Origin: Gordionus sp. m RMFG-2023
Lineage: Eukaryota; Nematomorpha; Gordioida; Chordodea; Parachordodidae
Reading direction: 5' to 3'
DNA: 64,000 bases
NCBI RefSeq assembly: GCF_954871325.1
Contig: NC_088775.1
Location: 60,861,561-60,925,560, forward strand
The position numbers were made by a program, and so were the translations under genes. Below, in pieces: positions 27,801 to 42,800 of this stretch. The stretch's first letter is position 1, and every line of letters begins with the position of its first letter. The notes under the pieces are model-generated. The model ran no database searches, had not been told where the DNA came from, and was given only the letters and a program-made list of their open reading frames with translations.

Positions 27801-30800
27801 GGAATTTTAATTATTCAATAAATAATGGCGAAAATAAGATGTTTGTCGCCATTTTTTTTTATTTCGTTAATAACTTTTTATTTTAACAGGGGCTACTAAA
27901 CTGATTAAAGCACTAACCTATACTAACTAACGAAGCACTAAAGAATGATATAAATTTCATCGTTAGTGCTTCCATAGTTTTACTAGCCAAAATTAAATAA
28001 AACATTTATTTAGCGTTTCATATGGCGGTTTACTAGATTCGGATCTCAAATTTACTAATTAAGCACTAAATATTGGCGAAAACTAAATGTTTAATGCTTT
28101 TATAGTTTTTGTTTTGGGACGTCGCCATTATTTGTTTATTTTTTTTCGCAAATAACTTTTTATTCTTAAATTCGGCCACAAAAGTGATAGAGCACTAACC
28201 TCTTCTAAGGAAGCCCTAAAGAATGATATATATTTCATCGTTAGGCTTTCAATCGACTTTTCAGCGTGAGTTGGCAGAAGTTTTTATTTTTGCTTATAAC
28301 TTTTTTTCCTTAAATTCGGTTACTATACGAATTGAAGTACAAACGAATCACTACAAAATGACACATGATTTATCGTTAGTGCATCCAATCGTTAACTTCA
28401 TGAAGCTAATTTTAGCCCATTCATAGCATTTGGGAAAACTCGTATTTTTTTATGGAGTTGAAATAATAATTTACAATAAAAATAATTTCAAAATTTATTA
28501 TAATAATTATTGATGTATTTTATTAAATCAAATTAATATTTTGCAAGATTTTAGAACAATGATTTTTGATCAGATTTTACCTAACAATACCAAAATTTTT
28601 GTAATTTTCATGCATAAAAAATTTTTGTTGAAATCAAAAATTTTTTTAAATAATCAAATGTTCAATAGCTTTTTGAAAATTTTTTGAAATATGAAGCACA
28701 CAAAATAATCAAGATGTAACTAGAAAAATAAATAAATGAAGAATAATTTTAAAAAATTACTTTTATAAAAATATTAGGAAATTTTACTCTTTACGTATCT
28801 TTTAAAAAGTATATGGTCAAAAATAAATCTTTATTACAAAATGTTTTTTTTATATACTCAGTAAACTAATAATAATTATTTAATTCAATTCACCTTTTAA
28901 GTTTATCAGAGGTCTGCAGAGGTAGTATTTGCTAGGTCCGACCCGGATTTGAAAAAAATCGGCCCCGGCTGTATTTTTTTAAAAAAATTCATGGCCCGGC
29001 CCGAATTTTATATTTTTAGACCTGGCCAGGATTTTTTTAAAAAAAAAAACGGTCAGGGTATGTAAATTTTTTTACGGCCTTTGTTTTTAAAAAAAAATAT
29101 ATAAACCTATAATAACTTTTAAATTATCTTATCTCCCATTTGTCGTAAAAGGTATGAGTTTGAATCACCATACTTTCTGACTAGTTGATGGTAATTATAA
29201 GTATCAGTCATTTGCGTTCTCTCTGGCAACAGACGTAATTGCCTGAATTTACAAAAAGGAGAGATAAAATGATACTTATCTAAAATTTAAAAATTGTATC
29301 ATAGTTTAAATATTGAGTGCAAAGTTGCTAAAAGATACTTTTTAAATAGATCTAGATACAGATACATAGCCTAAAAATGGAACTAGACATAGAATACAAT
29401 CTAAAAATGTATCTAGATATAGATACAATCTAAAAATGTATCTAGATATAGATACAATTTATATTATGCTTATATATAGGGTTCGCGTTGTTCTCGAACA
29501 GAAACTTTTATTATGAGAGCATAAAATATGTAAACAACATTTTTATATTTTGTTCTCATTTAATTCGAACACCATATTAAAAATAGTAAATACACCTATT
29601 TTTATCGTTTATTCGAATAAATTATTATTTAAAACGAGCTTTTATTAAAATTAATTTTTTACATTAAATTTATAATTTATTTATTAAAAGTTAGCGGAAT
29701 ATCTATAAAATTATTTAAAAAATTCTAAATAAATTTATTATTTGATTAAAATAATTTTGTGCAATGCTATTATTTTTAATAACTAATGGGCGTCCTGGCT
29801 AAGCAAGGATTTATATATTCCTTATAGATAAAAATATCCTTCACAATCTTGAATTGATATCTATAGATTTAAATGGAAAAAAAAATATTTAATGAATATT
29901 TATATAAATTTTTTTATATATAAGTTTCAATATTTTATAAAATTTTTTTTTATTATATTCGTCTTAATACTTTTTATTTATTTAAATTATATGCTCATAT
30001 GAGATAAAATGAATTTTGCATTCAAATATTTTAATTTTTAAGATAAAAAACGTTAAATAAAAGTATACCAAAATATATGTGAAAAAGTATCTAAAAACAG
30101 ATTCATATACTTTAAAATAGGGTCTAGATACTATATTTTATTTATAATTTTTAGAGATAATAATGGCGATTTAAAATATTCGGGCCTGCCTGGGTATTTG
30201 AAAAAAAAAATTAGGCTCGGCCTGGGTATATATTTAAAAAACGGCCCGGACCGTGTAAGATCTCTGAGGTTTATATAATATTAAAACCTATAAATATCTT
30301 ATTATAAATACGATATATATTATTCAAATAATATAGTATCACAAATACAATAACCTTTATATCATATAAGACATTACTTAAGAAGTATATGATCTTAAAA
30401 ACAAAACAGTTTTAAACCGGTTTAGAAAAATTTTATAAGTTCGATTGATTCTAAAGATGGTATAAAGGTTAAGTCCAATTTCTGGTATATCGGTTCGCTC
30501 CGAGTCTTGGGTTATAACACGATGTTATTATTATAATCATGTAAGAGATGTGCGTAATGTCAAAAAGTTTATTGTTAGAAATCAAATTTTGAACCTCAAA
30601 GTTTTTATCGCTGAGGTATCCCCGTTTATCCGATTTTAGTCATGCTAAAAAAAATTTTAACTTGCGGGTTGGAAGGTAGTGTAGTGTTATAAGACCTGTT
30701 TGCCGATGTCTCAATCAACGGCGGCGGTTTTTTTAAAAATTTTTTATCGGCGTTCGGCGGCGCACCAATTTTGCCGCCGCCTACAAAATTGTCAGCGGCG

Positions 30801-33800
30801 ACGGCGCAATTTTTATTTTAAAATTTTTTTTAATGAATTTAATTTATAAATCATATTTTTTAATGAATTTAATTCACAAATTAATGTATTACATTTTTTA
30901 TAATTTATTTAGGCGATCTTTTATAAAACATTGTTAACATAGTTTAATTGATCTTAAATTATTTCCTGTCTCACTTCAATTTAAATTTATGTATTTTCTC
31001 ATTCTCTGAAATAGACGGAATTGTATTTTTACTCAGATCAGAGTCACATCAACCAACACATATAAGAAATATTCTATTGAGTTTTATTATGATTAAAATA
31101 AATTTGGAATGCAAGCAAAATATAAAGTATGAAATATAATAAGTCAGAATTCAGATGATTTAGCAAAATTATAATTGTCATGAATAAACAGTATTTTATC
31201 AAGATTTGTGGGCCATAAAGAAGTCCTTTTAGCATTGAGTATTAATCCAGCAATGGAAAAAATTCTTTAGCTGGGTGTACTGGTTGCTGGTATACAAAGA
31301 ATCTTCCTAGCTAAATTAGCAAGCATAGGAAGTTCCAGTCGCTTTTTCTTCCAAAAGATTAATGCATCCTCTTTTGGGATATTATTTTGGCTGAGCAAAA
31401 TATGGCATTCTTGTTCAAGATTACTAATATTGTTATAATCGTTAATAGGAAGGAAATGTTTACGAGCTAATTTAGCTATATAAGAGCTTGATGTTTGACC
31501 ATTATCCTCAACTTGAATTTCACTCTGTGCATTTCTATCATGTTCTAAAAGTTTTAAATGTCAAATTAAAAATTGCAATGATGTCGTAGAATTCGAAATT
31601 AAATATTCTGAAACAACTTTGAAATCTGGGATCAAGTAGATCTAATGTTTAAAATATAATTTTATTAATAAAAATATAAAATAACTTGAAGTTCAGTAAT
31701 GGGAAACCTATGGTCAAGCTTTTTTTTCATATTTTCTTTTAAGCATATAATATCTGAGCAATCAGATCTATTGATTTGTATATGAGCTTCTATTTCACTG
31801 CGAAATAATAACCCTAAGTTTATTGTAGATCCTTTTTGGGAGGAGAGAAATTCCACTGACTCTCGGAATGGATTTAATACTGCTTAAAGCTCATCAATCA
31901 TATCCCATTAATTATTAAAGAGTTTTAAAGATTGTTTTCCTATTTTATTTAGAACATTATTTATAGGAATTTTGTTTAAACTGCGAACACTTTTCTAGCA
32001 TAATTAATATGCTATGCCAGCGGGTAGGGCAATTTAATTTTAAAGTTTTTGCATTAATTATATTGTTGGTGCAATGCCATCCATTTCTATTATCCAATTC
32101 AACAGACATATCAAATGGTTATCAAGGTATGGATCAGAATCATCAATATCCAAGATATTACCTGTCTCATAAATTGACTGCAGACATTCACGATGTTCAG
32201 CCTCAATTTCACATTCCAAATCAGCTACTCGATATCTGAGGGCTGAAATAATTTCTCTAATTTTTTTAATGAGATTATCAATTTTGGTAACTTTTTTTAT
32301 GCCATCAACTGTAACCAAATTATGAAGTCCATGCCCTAAGCATAAATGATGCTCATAATCCTCTAATCTGACGCTTCTTTTGACATTGGCCCCAGCATCA
32401 GTTACCATTTGTATTATTTTGGCTTTTAAATGGAACTCCTCTTCAATAAATCTCAGATAATATTGTTTCCCCAGTATGCTCTTAAGTCACATTTCTAGTT
32501 GCTAGGGTAAAATATTTTAAATCAAAATTTTCTTCTAAATGATGAAGACTAAATGTGATATAATTTCGACGCTTGAAATGATCGGTCCATAAATCAAAAG
32601 TGTTAGAACAAAATTTTGGTCCAGAATCAATCAAATTTAAAACATGCGCCTTTATAGATAAATAAACATCGTCTAGTGCACCTCGATTAATGGTTTTCTA
32701 TTTGGCAATTCTGACGAGGAATCAATTATCTTATATTTCTATTTTTTGGGCAATTTATTTTTTAATAATCATTTTATATAAATTTTAAACCTTTAGAAAA
32801 TCTGTCATTCCTTTATTGTTTATAGAATCAAATGGTATTCAATCTAAGCAGCACATCAAAACATAATTTCGCCCTATTAGATTTCATAGCCCTATTAGAT
32901 TTCATATTTATTTTAAACATTAAAAAGAAATGTAAATGATATACACTAGTCTATTATATATAGCAAAAGAATAAAATTCATATTTTAATTTTATTAATGT
33001 TAGTATTCAAATTAAAATAATAATAATTTAATATATAAATATAATTAATATGCTTTCTAAAAATTACACACGCCGCGCCGCCGCCATAATAAAATCGGCG
33101 GCTTTTCCAGCATGAATAAAAATACCGGCGGCGCACAGGTTTAAGTGTTATACATTTCGATTTTTGTTTCTTCAATTTTATCTTAACCAAGTCCAATCAG
33201 TTTGGCTGATGCTGAATTTATTATTTCTTCTATTTTTAATTCATCAGTAAACACTATAATTATCTAAAAATTTAAATATAAGATGTAATCTTGTAAATAC
33301 TGATATCTCCCTAGTTTTCCAAAGGTTAAAATATTCATCAAAAGCTCCTCTGACGCTCGTAATCTACGATTTAGTTCCCCCTTGCAACTACCTTTATCTA
33401 AAGTTACCCCAAGATATTTTAATCTTAAACTACTCTGATTACTTGTAAATAGATTGTAAATTTTTTTTATATTGGGGCACAAAGAGATAGAAGAATTACT
33501 GTTTTCTTAAAGCTTAACTCTAGATCAATTTTGTGACTGAAAGATTTGAGTATATTAAATAAGGTTATGTGTTTCCTCTATATTTTTATATTATTATAAC
33601 TATATCATCAGCATATGATATAATCATTTGTTCCAGGTGGTGAATGCCAGAGAATTTAAATTACAAAACATCAATTGGTACAGCGATTAGTCAATGAACT
33701 AAAAATTTCCAAATGATACTAGAGTAAAGAAAATCATAGAAAAAAAATTAAGAGTTTAATATTATATCTTTACAACACTCTCAAGATAATATTAATAAGG

Positions 33801-36800
33801 ATGCAACAAGTCCGCCCACTCATTGTTTTAAAATTTTTTAATCTGCCCGCCCATCCATGGTCTTGAAATAATTAAAAACCCGTCCGCTTATTGGTTTTAA
33901 AATTTTTAACCGCCCGCCCATTATCTTAAAAAATATAACTCACGTTCGCACTTTTCTTTTAATTTTTTTAAACGTCTAATAAAAAAATATTTAGATATAT
34001 CTGCAAAAATATTTTATAATTTGAGAAAATACCAGGGATATGAACCCAGACCCTGAACCATCGTATTTTGGCCGTACCCGAACCCTTTTTAAAAGAGGAA
34101 GATCCAAGAGTTCTAGGTGTCATAAATTATTTATTTTTTTAAATAATATAAAATTTTATTTTATTTTATTAACTTTTTTTCGTGGAATCATTTTTTTTTT
34201 AACTTCGTATTTTTCTTTCAATTTCCTTCCTGTACTTCCATTTTATTTAGAGAGTGAAATATCATAAATTATTTTCAAGTGTAGGTAATAAAATTTTATT
34301 ATGTAAATTTATGAATATGTTATATAATAGAAATACGTTGATTATTTTGAAATTGAATTATTTTGTAGTGCAAGTAATATTTTAATTTAAATGATAATTT
34401 ATTAATACGCTCTTATAATAGAAATACTTTCATTATTTTGAATTGAAAGTGAAATAATGGGAATTATTTTGTAGTGCAAGTAATAATATTTTAATTTTAA
34501 TGGATAATTAATTAATATGCTATATAATAGAAATACTTTGTTTACTTGTTTTATAACAATTTTATTGTGATTATTTTTATGGTTTTTTGAGCAGTAAATT
34601 TAAATTAATTAAAATTGGCAGTGTGAAAATATATCATTATTGCAAATCTAAGTTTCTTTAAAAAATTTATTAAACAAACTTGTTGACTAATTACAAATTT
34701 TGTTTATTTATATTTTAGTATGAAAATAAAAGATATTTTGTTAGAGTATTATAATGTAACATTTTGTTAGAATATTATAATGTAACTAAAGGGGAATCTG
34801 AGTAAAAACCTGCCACATAACAATAAAAGTTCACACAATACTGACCTGGAAAAATATTTAAGAAGGCATCAGTCTATAATTTTTGAGGAATACCTAAATA
34901 GAAAAACGAAATTTTTGGAAGACTGTTACAAAGTCTACTGTCAGTATTGTAGAGTACGATGTTGATTTTAAAAAAGCTTTCATATTGTAATGTCTGAGGA
35001 GAATTTGATGAATGCTTTAGTTCAGTTGGTTACAAAAAATGAAAGACCTTTCAGTATTATTAGGGATTCTGGTTTAAAAAAAAATTATTGATCCTATTAA
35101 TAAGGCAATTGGAATATCAATCGTTTTAAAATTAAAGAACTAGACAAGCAAAAATAATAAAAGAAACAAACAATTAATTTCATTAAAAATTAATTCCAAC
35201 AAAAGAATTGGGAGAGATATTCTAGCAATAAATATAAAGTATATAAAAGGAAATAATATAATATTGAGAAATTTCGCTATGAAGGAGATTGAAGAGGGTG
35301 CAACTTCTGAATATATAAAAATAATGATATTAAAAATATTAATTAAATTTCATTATATAAGAAATATTTATACAATTAATACGGGTAATGTAATCTTGTA
35401 ATATCAATTAAATTATAATGTTCACTGTAAGAGAATGATGATATAGACACCGATGACGATAATTATTATGACATAAATGAAATTAATTTACAATAATAAC
35501 ATATTTCTCCACAAATATATATTACATTAAATGTGCAGCCCATACTCTACAATTGGCTATTAATGATTGCCTAAAAAATATTCACTTTAAAACTACATTG
35601 ATAAAGAAAGGGATATTACAAAATATTTAAGAACTCCCACATTTGCAAGAATATTAAAATCAATGAAAAGGTCAATAGCAATATTAGATTGTACAACACG
35701 TTAGTAGAGAATATACTTAAAACGAATTATTTGTTATTCGATTTGATTCGATTCGTATTTTACGAATACGAATAACTTCATCGAATTCGAATAAGGAAAA
35801 TATATTATTCGTCGAAAAAATTTTTATCTATTAATTAATATTAATAAATATCGAAAAATAATCATTTATTAGTAGGAATTATTTGCAATTATTCCTATTT
35901 AATAAAATTTCCTAGTGGAATAATGAAGAAACATTTTATATTTCTAAATGTTGTAACGGCTGTTTTAGTTCAAATAATTCATAATACAAAATTAACTTCC
36001 GAATATTATTTTATGATGGACGAAGAAAGTATTTATTCTTATATGTAATTTATAACACATATACGATTATAAATAACTAGTAGCTATCCCGTCATGAATG
36101 ACGGGCGAGATATTTCTCCTTTGTTTGATGATAGAGAAATCATAAATTTGACTTTTTGCAAAAACTTTTTGTTTAAAAAATTTGCTGTTGGTATATTTGT
36201 CTTCTACATGATATGAATATTATATTGATTTTTCTACATTATATATAAATATACTATATATGTATGCTTCTATATTATCTTACTAATATAATTTTTTTGT
36301 TTTTTATCCATAGTTAAATTTTACAAAATAAATTTAATATGCTATCTTTTTTAATTTATAAATAAAATTTTCGAATTGAATCGAATAATCATTTTATTAT
36401 TCGTACGAATACGAATAATTCAATTATTCGATTCGTATTATAGGTCTAGTAGAGAACTGTGGCTGTCCGTAGCATAATCCAAGCCTCGGTTCGGGTTTGG
36501 ACGTTATAAATTTTTTACAGGTTCAGGCTCGGGTTGTAAGAGCTGTCCAACCCAAAAAAATAAATATTAATATAAGTATCCTAAATAATCATTATGATTC
36601 ATAATGTCATATCATATCTTTTTTATTTATCACATTTTATCATTAAAATGTCAATCAGAATAACATGTCATTTTCAATTATTATCTTATAATTTATATAA
36701 CAATCATATACCAAACTATTTTATGCGATTATATTATAGCATTGTCCATAGGCGTAGCCAGGATTTTCTTAAGGGGGGAAAATTAAAAAAATTCTGGAGG

Positions 36801-39800
36801 CGAAGCCCCCAGACCCCATTTGGGCGGGCCTTCGGCAGGGTTACTTTAGTCAATATATAGTAGATAATATTTTTACAAGAGAGGAGGTTATTTTTAATTA
36901 ATTTATATAAAATATAATAAATTACTTGTATATACATTAATATAAAAGCATGGTAATAATTTATTCCAAACAGTATAAGAAATTTATTTATAAAAAGTAA
37001 GTAGACATATAGTTGATATTCCTCTATTATATATAATTGGTTACAAAATACTAGGTAAAATTCCACTTTTACAGACATATTTGACATTTAGAGAATATAT
37101 TACAGTTAATATTTTAACAAAATTTACTAATCAATGCTTTTGATAATAAATATAGCAACAATTTGAATTATTTAACGCCATCTATTAATTTAAATGAAAA
37201 ATGATATTAAAAAATAATCTTTATATTATTCATCCCACAATGTCTTTAAAAGTTATTTTCTGATGTCCTTATCAATATTTTATAGTTTTCTGTAAAATAT
37301 ATAATTCGCTATATTGGTAAAAATTATTTGATTGTCATATGATAATTGATAAAATTAGATATACTGTAAATCTAAGACATAATATTCCACTGTTTGTAAT
37401 GTGCTTTAATTTTTTTATTTAATTTATGATTTAATTTTATCAATAGTTTTATAATTATATTTTACTTTTATCAATAGTTTTATAATTATATTTTACTTTT
37501 ATTAAAATAAATAAATTAAAATTACTCACTTTATAAAAAATTATATTTTATCTATTATATTATTTATAATTTTATGGATCTATTATTAATCATTATAATA
37601 CATTTAACTTTTGCCTTAAGACTTATCTTTGGCTTATATTCCATTTTCTTAAAAAACATTTTTGGTTAACTTTTTTTATATATAAATGCTTTTTTCCAAA
37701 AATGTATATATTATGATAAATAGTTTTATAAAAAATATCAACTTTTACATTCTTTCTTTCATATTATTGTTTAAGATATATGCATACATTTTTGGGGGTC
37801 AGGGAGTGGGGGGGGGAGGACTAAGGGGGATATTTTTTATTAGTTTAAAATGATATTCACAAAAAGTAAGAAATTTCTGAAGGGGGGATTTCCCCTTGCC
37901 CACCCCCTTTGGCTACGCCTATGGTATTGTCCATAGTTAAAACGATATTATTACATACTATACTTTCATCATATTCTATCAAGTTAAATAAAATATATTT
38001 TACTAATATCCATTTAATTAAATAGCCTCATATATTCATATAAAAAAATTATTTCAATGGATGCCAAATTAAAAAAATTGGTGAAAATAGCAATTTATTG
38101 AAGTAAGGGAAAATGCCAATAACAAATCTTGGAAAAAGTTTTCATTTCTATACGATGAAAATAAAGAAAAACTTAATTATGTAAGTTGCAATTTTTGCAA
38201 ATATATTATAATTCTATAACAGGTTGGTATATTTATATATAATATATATATATTATTAAATTGTTTTAGGCACAAATCAAATAAAAAGGCATAAATGTGT
38301 ATTTACAATAGAGAGTAAAAACACTCAATTAACAATTTATAGCCTTTTTGGTACTGACCCCAAAGAACTTAAAGTTGTACCAAATTTTTAAAAAAATGTG
38401 TACAAGTGTGCTTACCATGTTTTGTGGACGTGATTTGAGATCATTTGATAAAATTCATGGGGAAGGCTTTGTTGATTGTTGCCAATATTTTGCCAAAATT
38501 GACTCAATATATGGAAATATTGATGTTAAAAACATCATTCCAAATCTAACGACAATTTTTAAAAATTTAATAGATAATGCTGATGGTAACGCAATAAATT
38601 ATCCGAAATTAAACACATGTATGAAAATGGATCGATGTGCTGGTAACAAATATATGAAAATATGGTTAAATGAATTTTTATAGCCACCATATACCTCTGG
38701 ACTGATGTTTATAAGAAAGTATCCTATGGATTCCAGTAAACTTAATAAAGTTGTATTGTTTACATGCAAGTTTGAAGAAGAAAAAGACAGATGAAAATAT
38801 TAAAAAGAAAATAATTAAAAATTTCACCTTATTAAGTATTGATTTCATTAAAAATAATTATAAAAATCAATGTATTTTTTATATCAGGATACAGTAGGGC
38901 ATTTTAATTTGTAATGTCATTCATTACAGACCAAGGGGCTAATATGATTAAAGCATTTGAAAATCATAAACAATTGAATTGTGCATCTTATCTTTTAAAT
39001 ACAGTATTAAGGAATACCTTTGATAATAAAAATATTGAATCTCAAGGTTCAGAGATATATTAATGTTTTGTTGATTGTAAAAGTTTAGTTACTTATATGA
39101 AACAGAGTGGGTGTTAAATCAACTTTTTATTAAAATATAACATTAAATTTTAGATTAGATAATCAACTTGATAAAAAACTCCATTTGTGTATTGAGACTC
39201 GATGGAATAGCAGACTAAAGATGAATCGATTTTTAAAAATTTAATAATATTGGAGATCTCAATTCTAGAGAAGAGTCGATTAGGCTCGAAAATATAGATT
39301 TTGAAATGATGAGGGACCTTATCAAGTTTCTGACGCCTTCCAAAATTGCGAGTGATGAATTTGAGGGTGATTTAAACCCACCATTCAAAAATTAAATTAG
39401 GTCATCACTCATCACAAAATATTGAGTTTTTTTTTAGCTCATCCAAACATAAACTCGTAGTTTAACCAGCTATCGCAAAGGTGCTGGGAAATAATGGTGG
39501 ATAAATTTCATACATATATTCCAATAAATTTCACCATTTTTGTGCCCAAAATTTAGGAATAAGAAATATGTTATCCCGAGAACGTTATAAAGATTTATAC
39601 CAATATATTAACACGTTGAATAATGCAGAGAAGATCAACAGATATAATTGGGCAAAAATCTATAAATACCAACTCTAGAGTAATAAATAAAGGTTCATTA
39701 AGTTAATAATAAAATTACTAATTAAAAGATAATAAAGTAAATATATATCTTTTAAAATTATTATTATATTAGAATTTTTCTTAAGAAAATACTGAGGCAG

Positions 39801-42800
39801 ATATGTTTTTGGATTTCTCTCTATGGGAGGCCTGACAATGCGTTTTCTGATGCTAGCGTTGAAGTTGACGAACTTCAAAAAATACCTAGATGCTAAATTA
39901 TATATTGAAGATGACAATATTTTAAATTGGTGGAAGATTCACAATGACTTTCCAAATTCAAGTTGGCTCTTAAATTCCTAGCTATCCCTGTCGTCGGCTA
40001 GCAGTGAAAGAGAGTTTTCAGCTGCAGGTAAGGCCTTTTAAGAGAAAGGGACTCGTTTAAAGCCTGATAAACTGTCTCCTCATTATTTTTATATCATAAT
40101 TATTCGCTTTGTGATACTTTTGATAATGATATTGATATTATTTTTTAATAACTATTTTAACTTTTATATCATCAATATTCGACATAAACCATGCTTATTG
40201 TTTTTATATAATCACAATAATTTTTATAATATTTTTTACAAATTAAATAAAATGCAACTTAGTATATATATATCTTGATTAGATTAAGCCGTCAAATAAA
40301 CTTTTATTTAAGGTGGCGATGAATAAATACACAAATTTTTTTGGTTATTATAATATTCAAACGAAAATTGTAAAATTTTATTAGGGCTCGGGTCGGGTTG
40401 GAATAAAAAATGTGTTCTCGGGCTCGGGTCGGGCTCAGACAAAAAAGTTTTTTAAATCCAGGCTCGGGCTGCGAAAAATACTTTGCAGACCTCTACACGT
40501 TATTCCTCAATTTACATGATGCTAGAACGATTATTAAGTTTGAAAAATTTCTGTATTGATATTATTATAGGAGCATGTGAAGTCGTTTTGTCGGAAGATG
40601 ATTGGTGCCAAATAAAGGACCTTACTAGTAAATTAGTTCCTTTAAAATAACAATTTAACACTGTAATCAAAACAATTATGTTTATCTGATTTTTATGGCA
40701 GATGGATTAGATGCCGATTAGATTTAGAAAGATTTACTAGTCCCTTTTCATACGAAATATTAGAAAACATGAAAATTCGAGAGCAAAAATATTTGAAAAA
40801 TAGTGTTATAAACGCTTCTATATATTTAAACCTTCGGTATCAAGTTTTATTGAATGTTGAGCAAAAACAGATGGCTAAAAACCACCTTAAAAATTTATGA
40901 CATACGCAAAACTTCATTATTTACAACATATTGGAGGCTAAGACAATACCTACTGGTTGTGGTGATAATAATGATAATGATAGCAACATTGAGATCTTGA
41001 AATTTTACTTTTAGAGAGAAAAAAAAATCAAATTATCATCGGATAGAAAGGAGGAACAAAAAATTCTAGTACATCTTTAATAGAATGGTTCTCAGAAGTT
41101 AGGAGAATAAATAAGGATACATTTTAAAATTCTGGGAAGAAAATTTTTCAATATATCCAAAATTATATATCTCTTATCTAAATCACCATGGCTGTACCGG
41201 CGATACAAGTGCAATAATTTATGTATTATAATAACTATCTATTTTAGGCAGCATAGGACGTGCATTTTCTTTGAAATATATATTGTCTTATTTAAGTGGA
41301 AATCTCAAGGATGATATTTTAGAAGATATTATGATTGTGCGATTGAATAAAACATTTAAAATATAAATTATTTTATTTTTAAATCCTTTATTTGTAAATT
41401 ATGAATGTGTATATATTAAGTATAATAATAAATGAATGTAAAAAGTTTTATTTTGAGTTATATTTTTTAATGTTCTCTAACCCCAAAACCCGGACCCTTT
41501 TTTTTGTCGAAAGGTTCATATCCCTAGAAAATATAATGATCCTGTTTTATCAATCATAAAGGACTGTAAAAACACAGAGATTTAGTCATACATTATATAA
41601 ATGCTTTTTAAAATTTTGTATTTTGTATTCCAATTCATGTCAATACTTTGTTCTGGGGTCTTATTATAAGTTTCACATTCTCACTTTTTTTAAAATATAT
41701 TCTAAACGATTTTGCAGCTGATAAAATATTATTTATCTCGGAAGTATTTTCCAAGATAAAATTTGGTTGAAATGTATTCCTTAGAAATGTGTTCAGCATA
41801 TGAGCTGAATAAAAGGAAGATATATATATGAATATTATTTAAGAAGCTTAGAATATCTCAAAAATTAAGATGAGTTTTATAAAATTTACCCTTCCAACGC
41901 CTTTTTTTTATATTAGCTCCTTGGTCTGTCATAAATATAATTTTAAAAATAAATAGTATTATGAATAAAATTATATTGCCAAATATGTAATATAAAATTT
42001 AATTTATATTAAATTTTAATTTATTAAATAATAATAAATTTTATTAAAAAAGATTCCACTTTAAAAAGATTTATAATATACATTTACAGTATTAATATGA
42101 TTTGTTGTAACACATTTTCATAATGTGAAAAAACATTCTTATATAGTTAAATAACTTTCCATAATTATTAAATTTTTAAAAGTTTTTAAACTTTAATGAA
42201 GACTAACATCAAAGTTATGAATCAAATAGTTTTTTTGGACACAAGTTTAAGTGGAAAAATGAGAATTCAAAAAAAAAATTTTAATAATAAAGTTCTTAAA
42301 CTTTAATGAAGACTAACGTGAAAGTTATGAATCGAATATAGTTTTTTTATGTTTTGGACATAAGTTTAAGTGGAAAAATAAGAATTTTAAAAGATATTAT
42401 ATAAAAAAAATTTCTAAGATTTTTACAATACCTTTTTTAAATTTAAAGAATTTTTCCAATATTTTAATTTTACTTTTAGCTATCCAAAGAATGGAAATCA
42501 GGATAAGAAATTTGAATAATTTCTTAAATAAACATGAGTGAAAACTCGAATTTAGGGTTTTCAGATAATTCTTATTTGTTTAGAATTTTTTATGATCAAT
42601 TCGAAACACCAAAATAAAAAAAACCATTTATTATTTATTTATTCTTTGTAAAAAATATGCACAATATAAATCAATTACAAATTCAATCATTTAAAGGAAT
42701 GCATCGAATTCCCTCTTTAATAAACTTTATGTTGTGAGAATAAAAATTTGAAAAATTATATGTAAAATAATTGCCTAAAATACTCGTAACAATTGAAATA

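Larger units (their letters stand above)
18565..28420 (-). mobile_element. Foldback/MULE-like composite element with complex inverted arms
   Basis: The left arm (18565-19340) and right arm (26940-28420) are inverted copies. The left end TTAAGCTCCGTGAAGTTGG pairs with a right end TTAGCTTCATGAAGTTAACG (inverted), and the inner tails match, e.g. AATTAAAAAATGCATATTGT near 18860 and its inverse near 27170. The arms carry palindromic units: one on the left, about four to five on the right. A NOF-like transposase trace (25850-24920, minus) lies between the arms. The interior was invaded by a hAT and Ty3/gypsy fossils. The architecture resembles the Drosophila FB-NOF elements. Confidence 0.6.
35704..40494 (+). 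mobile_element. Second hAT nested in the first, exact 8-bp duplication
   Basis: ACACGTTA flanks both sides (35696-35703 and 40495-40502) and splits the host hAT between its TTR and SSIYMML codons. The right end is AGAGGTCTGCAAAG inverted; subterminal zones carry CGGGCTCGGGTCGGGC. Plus-strand coding: GRDLRSFDKIHGEGFVDCC (38425-38485), ITDQGANMIKAFENHKQLNC (about 38925-38985), NWWKIHNDFPNSSW (about 39928-39970) and SSASSEREFSAAGKAF (about 39990-40040). Multiple breaks. It contains two smaller guests. Confidence 0.85.
34033..41526 (+). mobile_element. hAT transposon, host of a nested hAT
   Basis: Ends CAGGGATATGAACC and (inverted) TAGGGATATGAACC; flanks GAAAATAC (34025-34032) and GAAAATAT (41527-41534). 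Coding traces on the plus strand are split by the guest. Before it: LVTKNERPFSIIRDSGLK (about 35020-35075), a decayed CAAHTLQL-like region (35535-35600) and SIAILDCTTR (about 35675-35700). After it: SSIYMMLERLLSLKNFC (about 40505-40555) and SGNLKDDILEDIMIVRLN (about 41298-41350). Several stops and frameshifts. Confidence 0.85.

Noticed and set aside
36734-37087. 117-codon minus-strand open frame
   Set aside because: Lies in a non-coding MITE end; hydrophobic AT-rich translation without family features.
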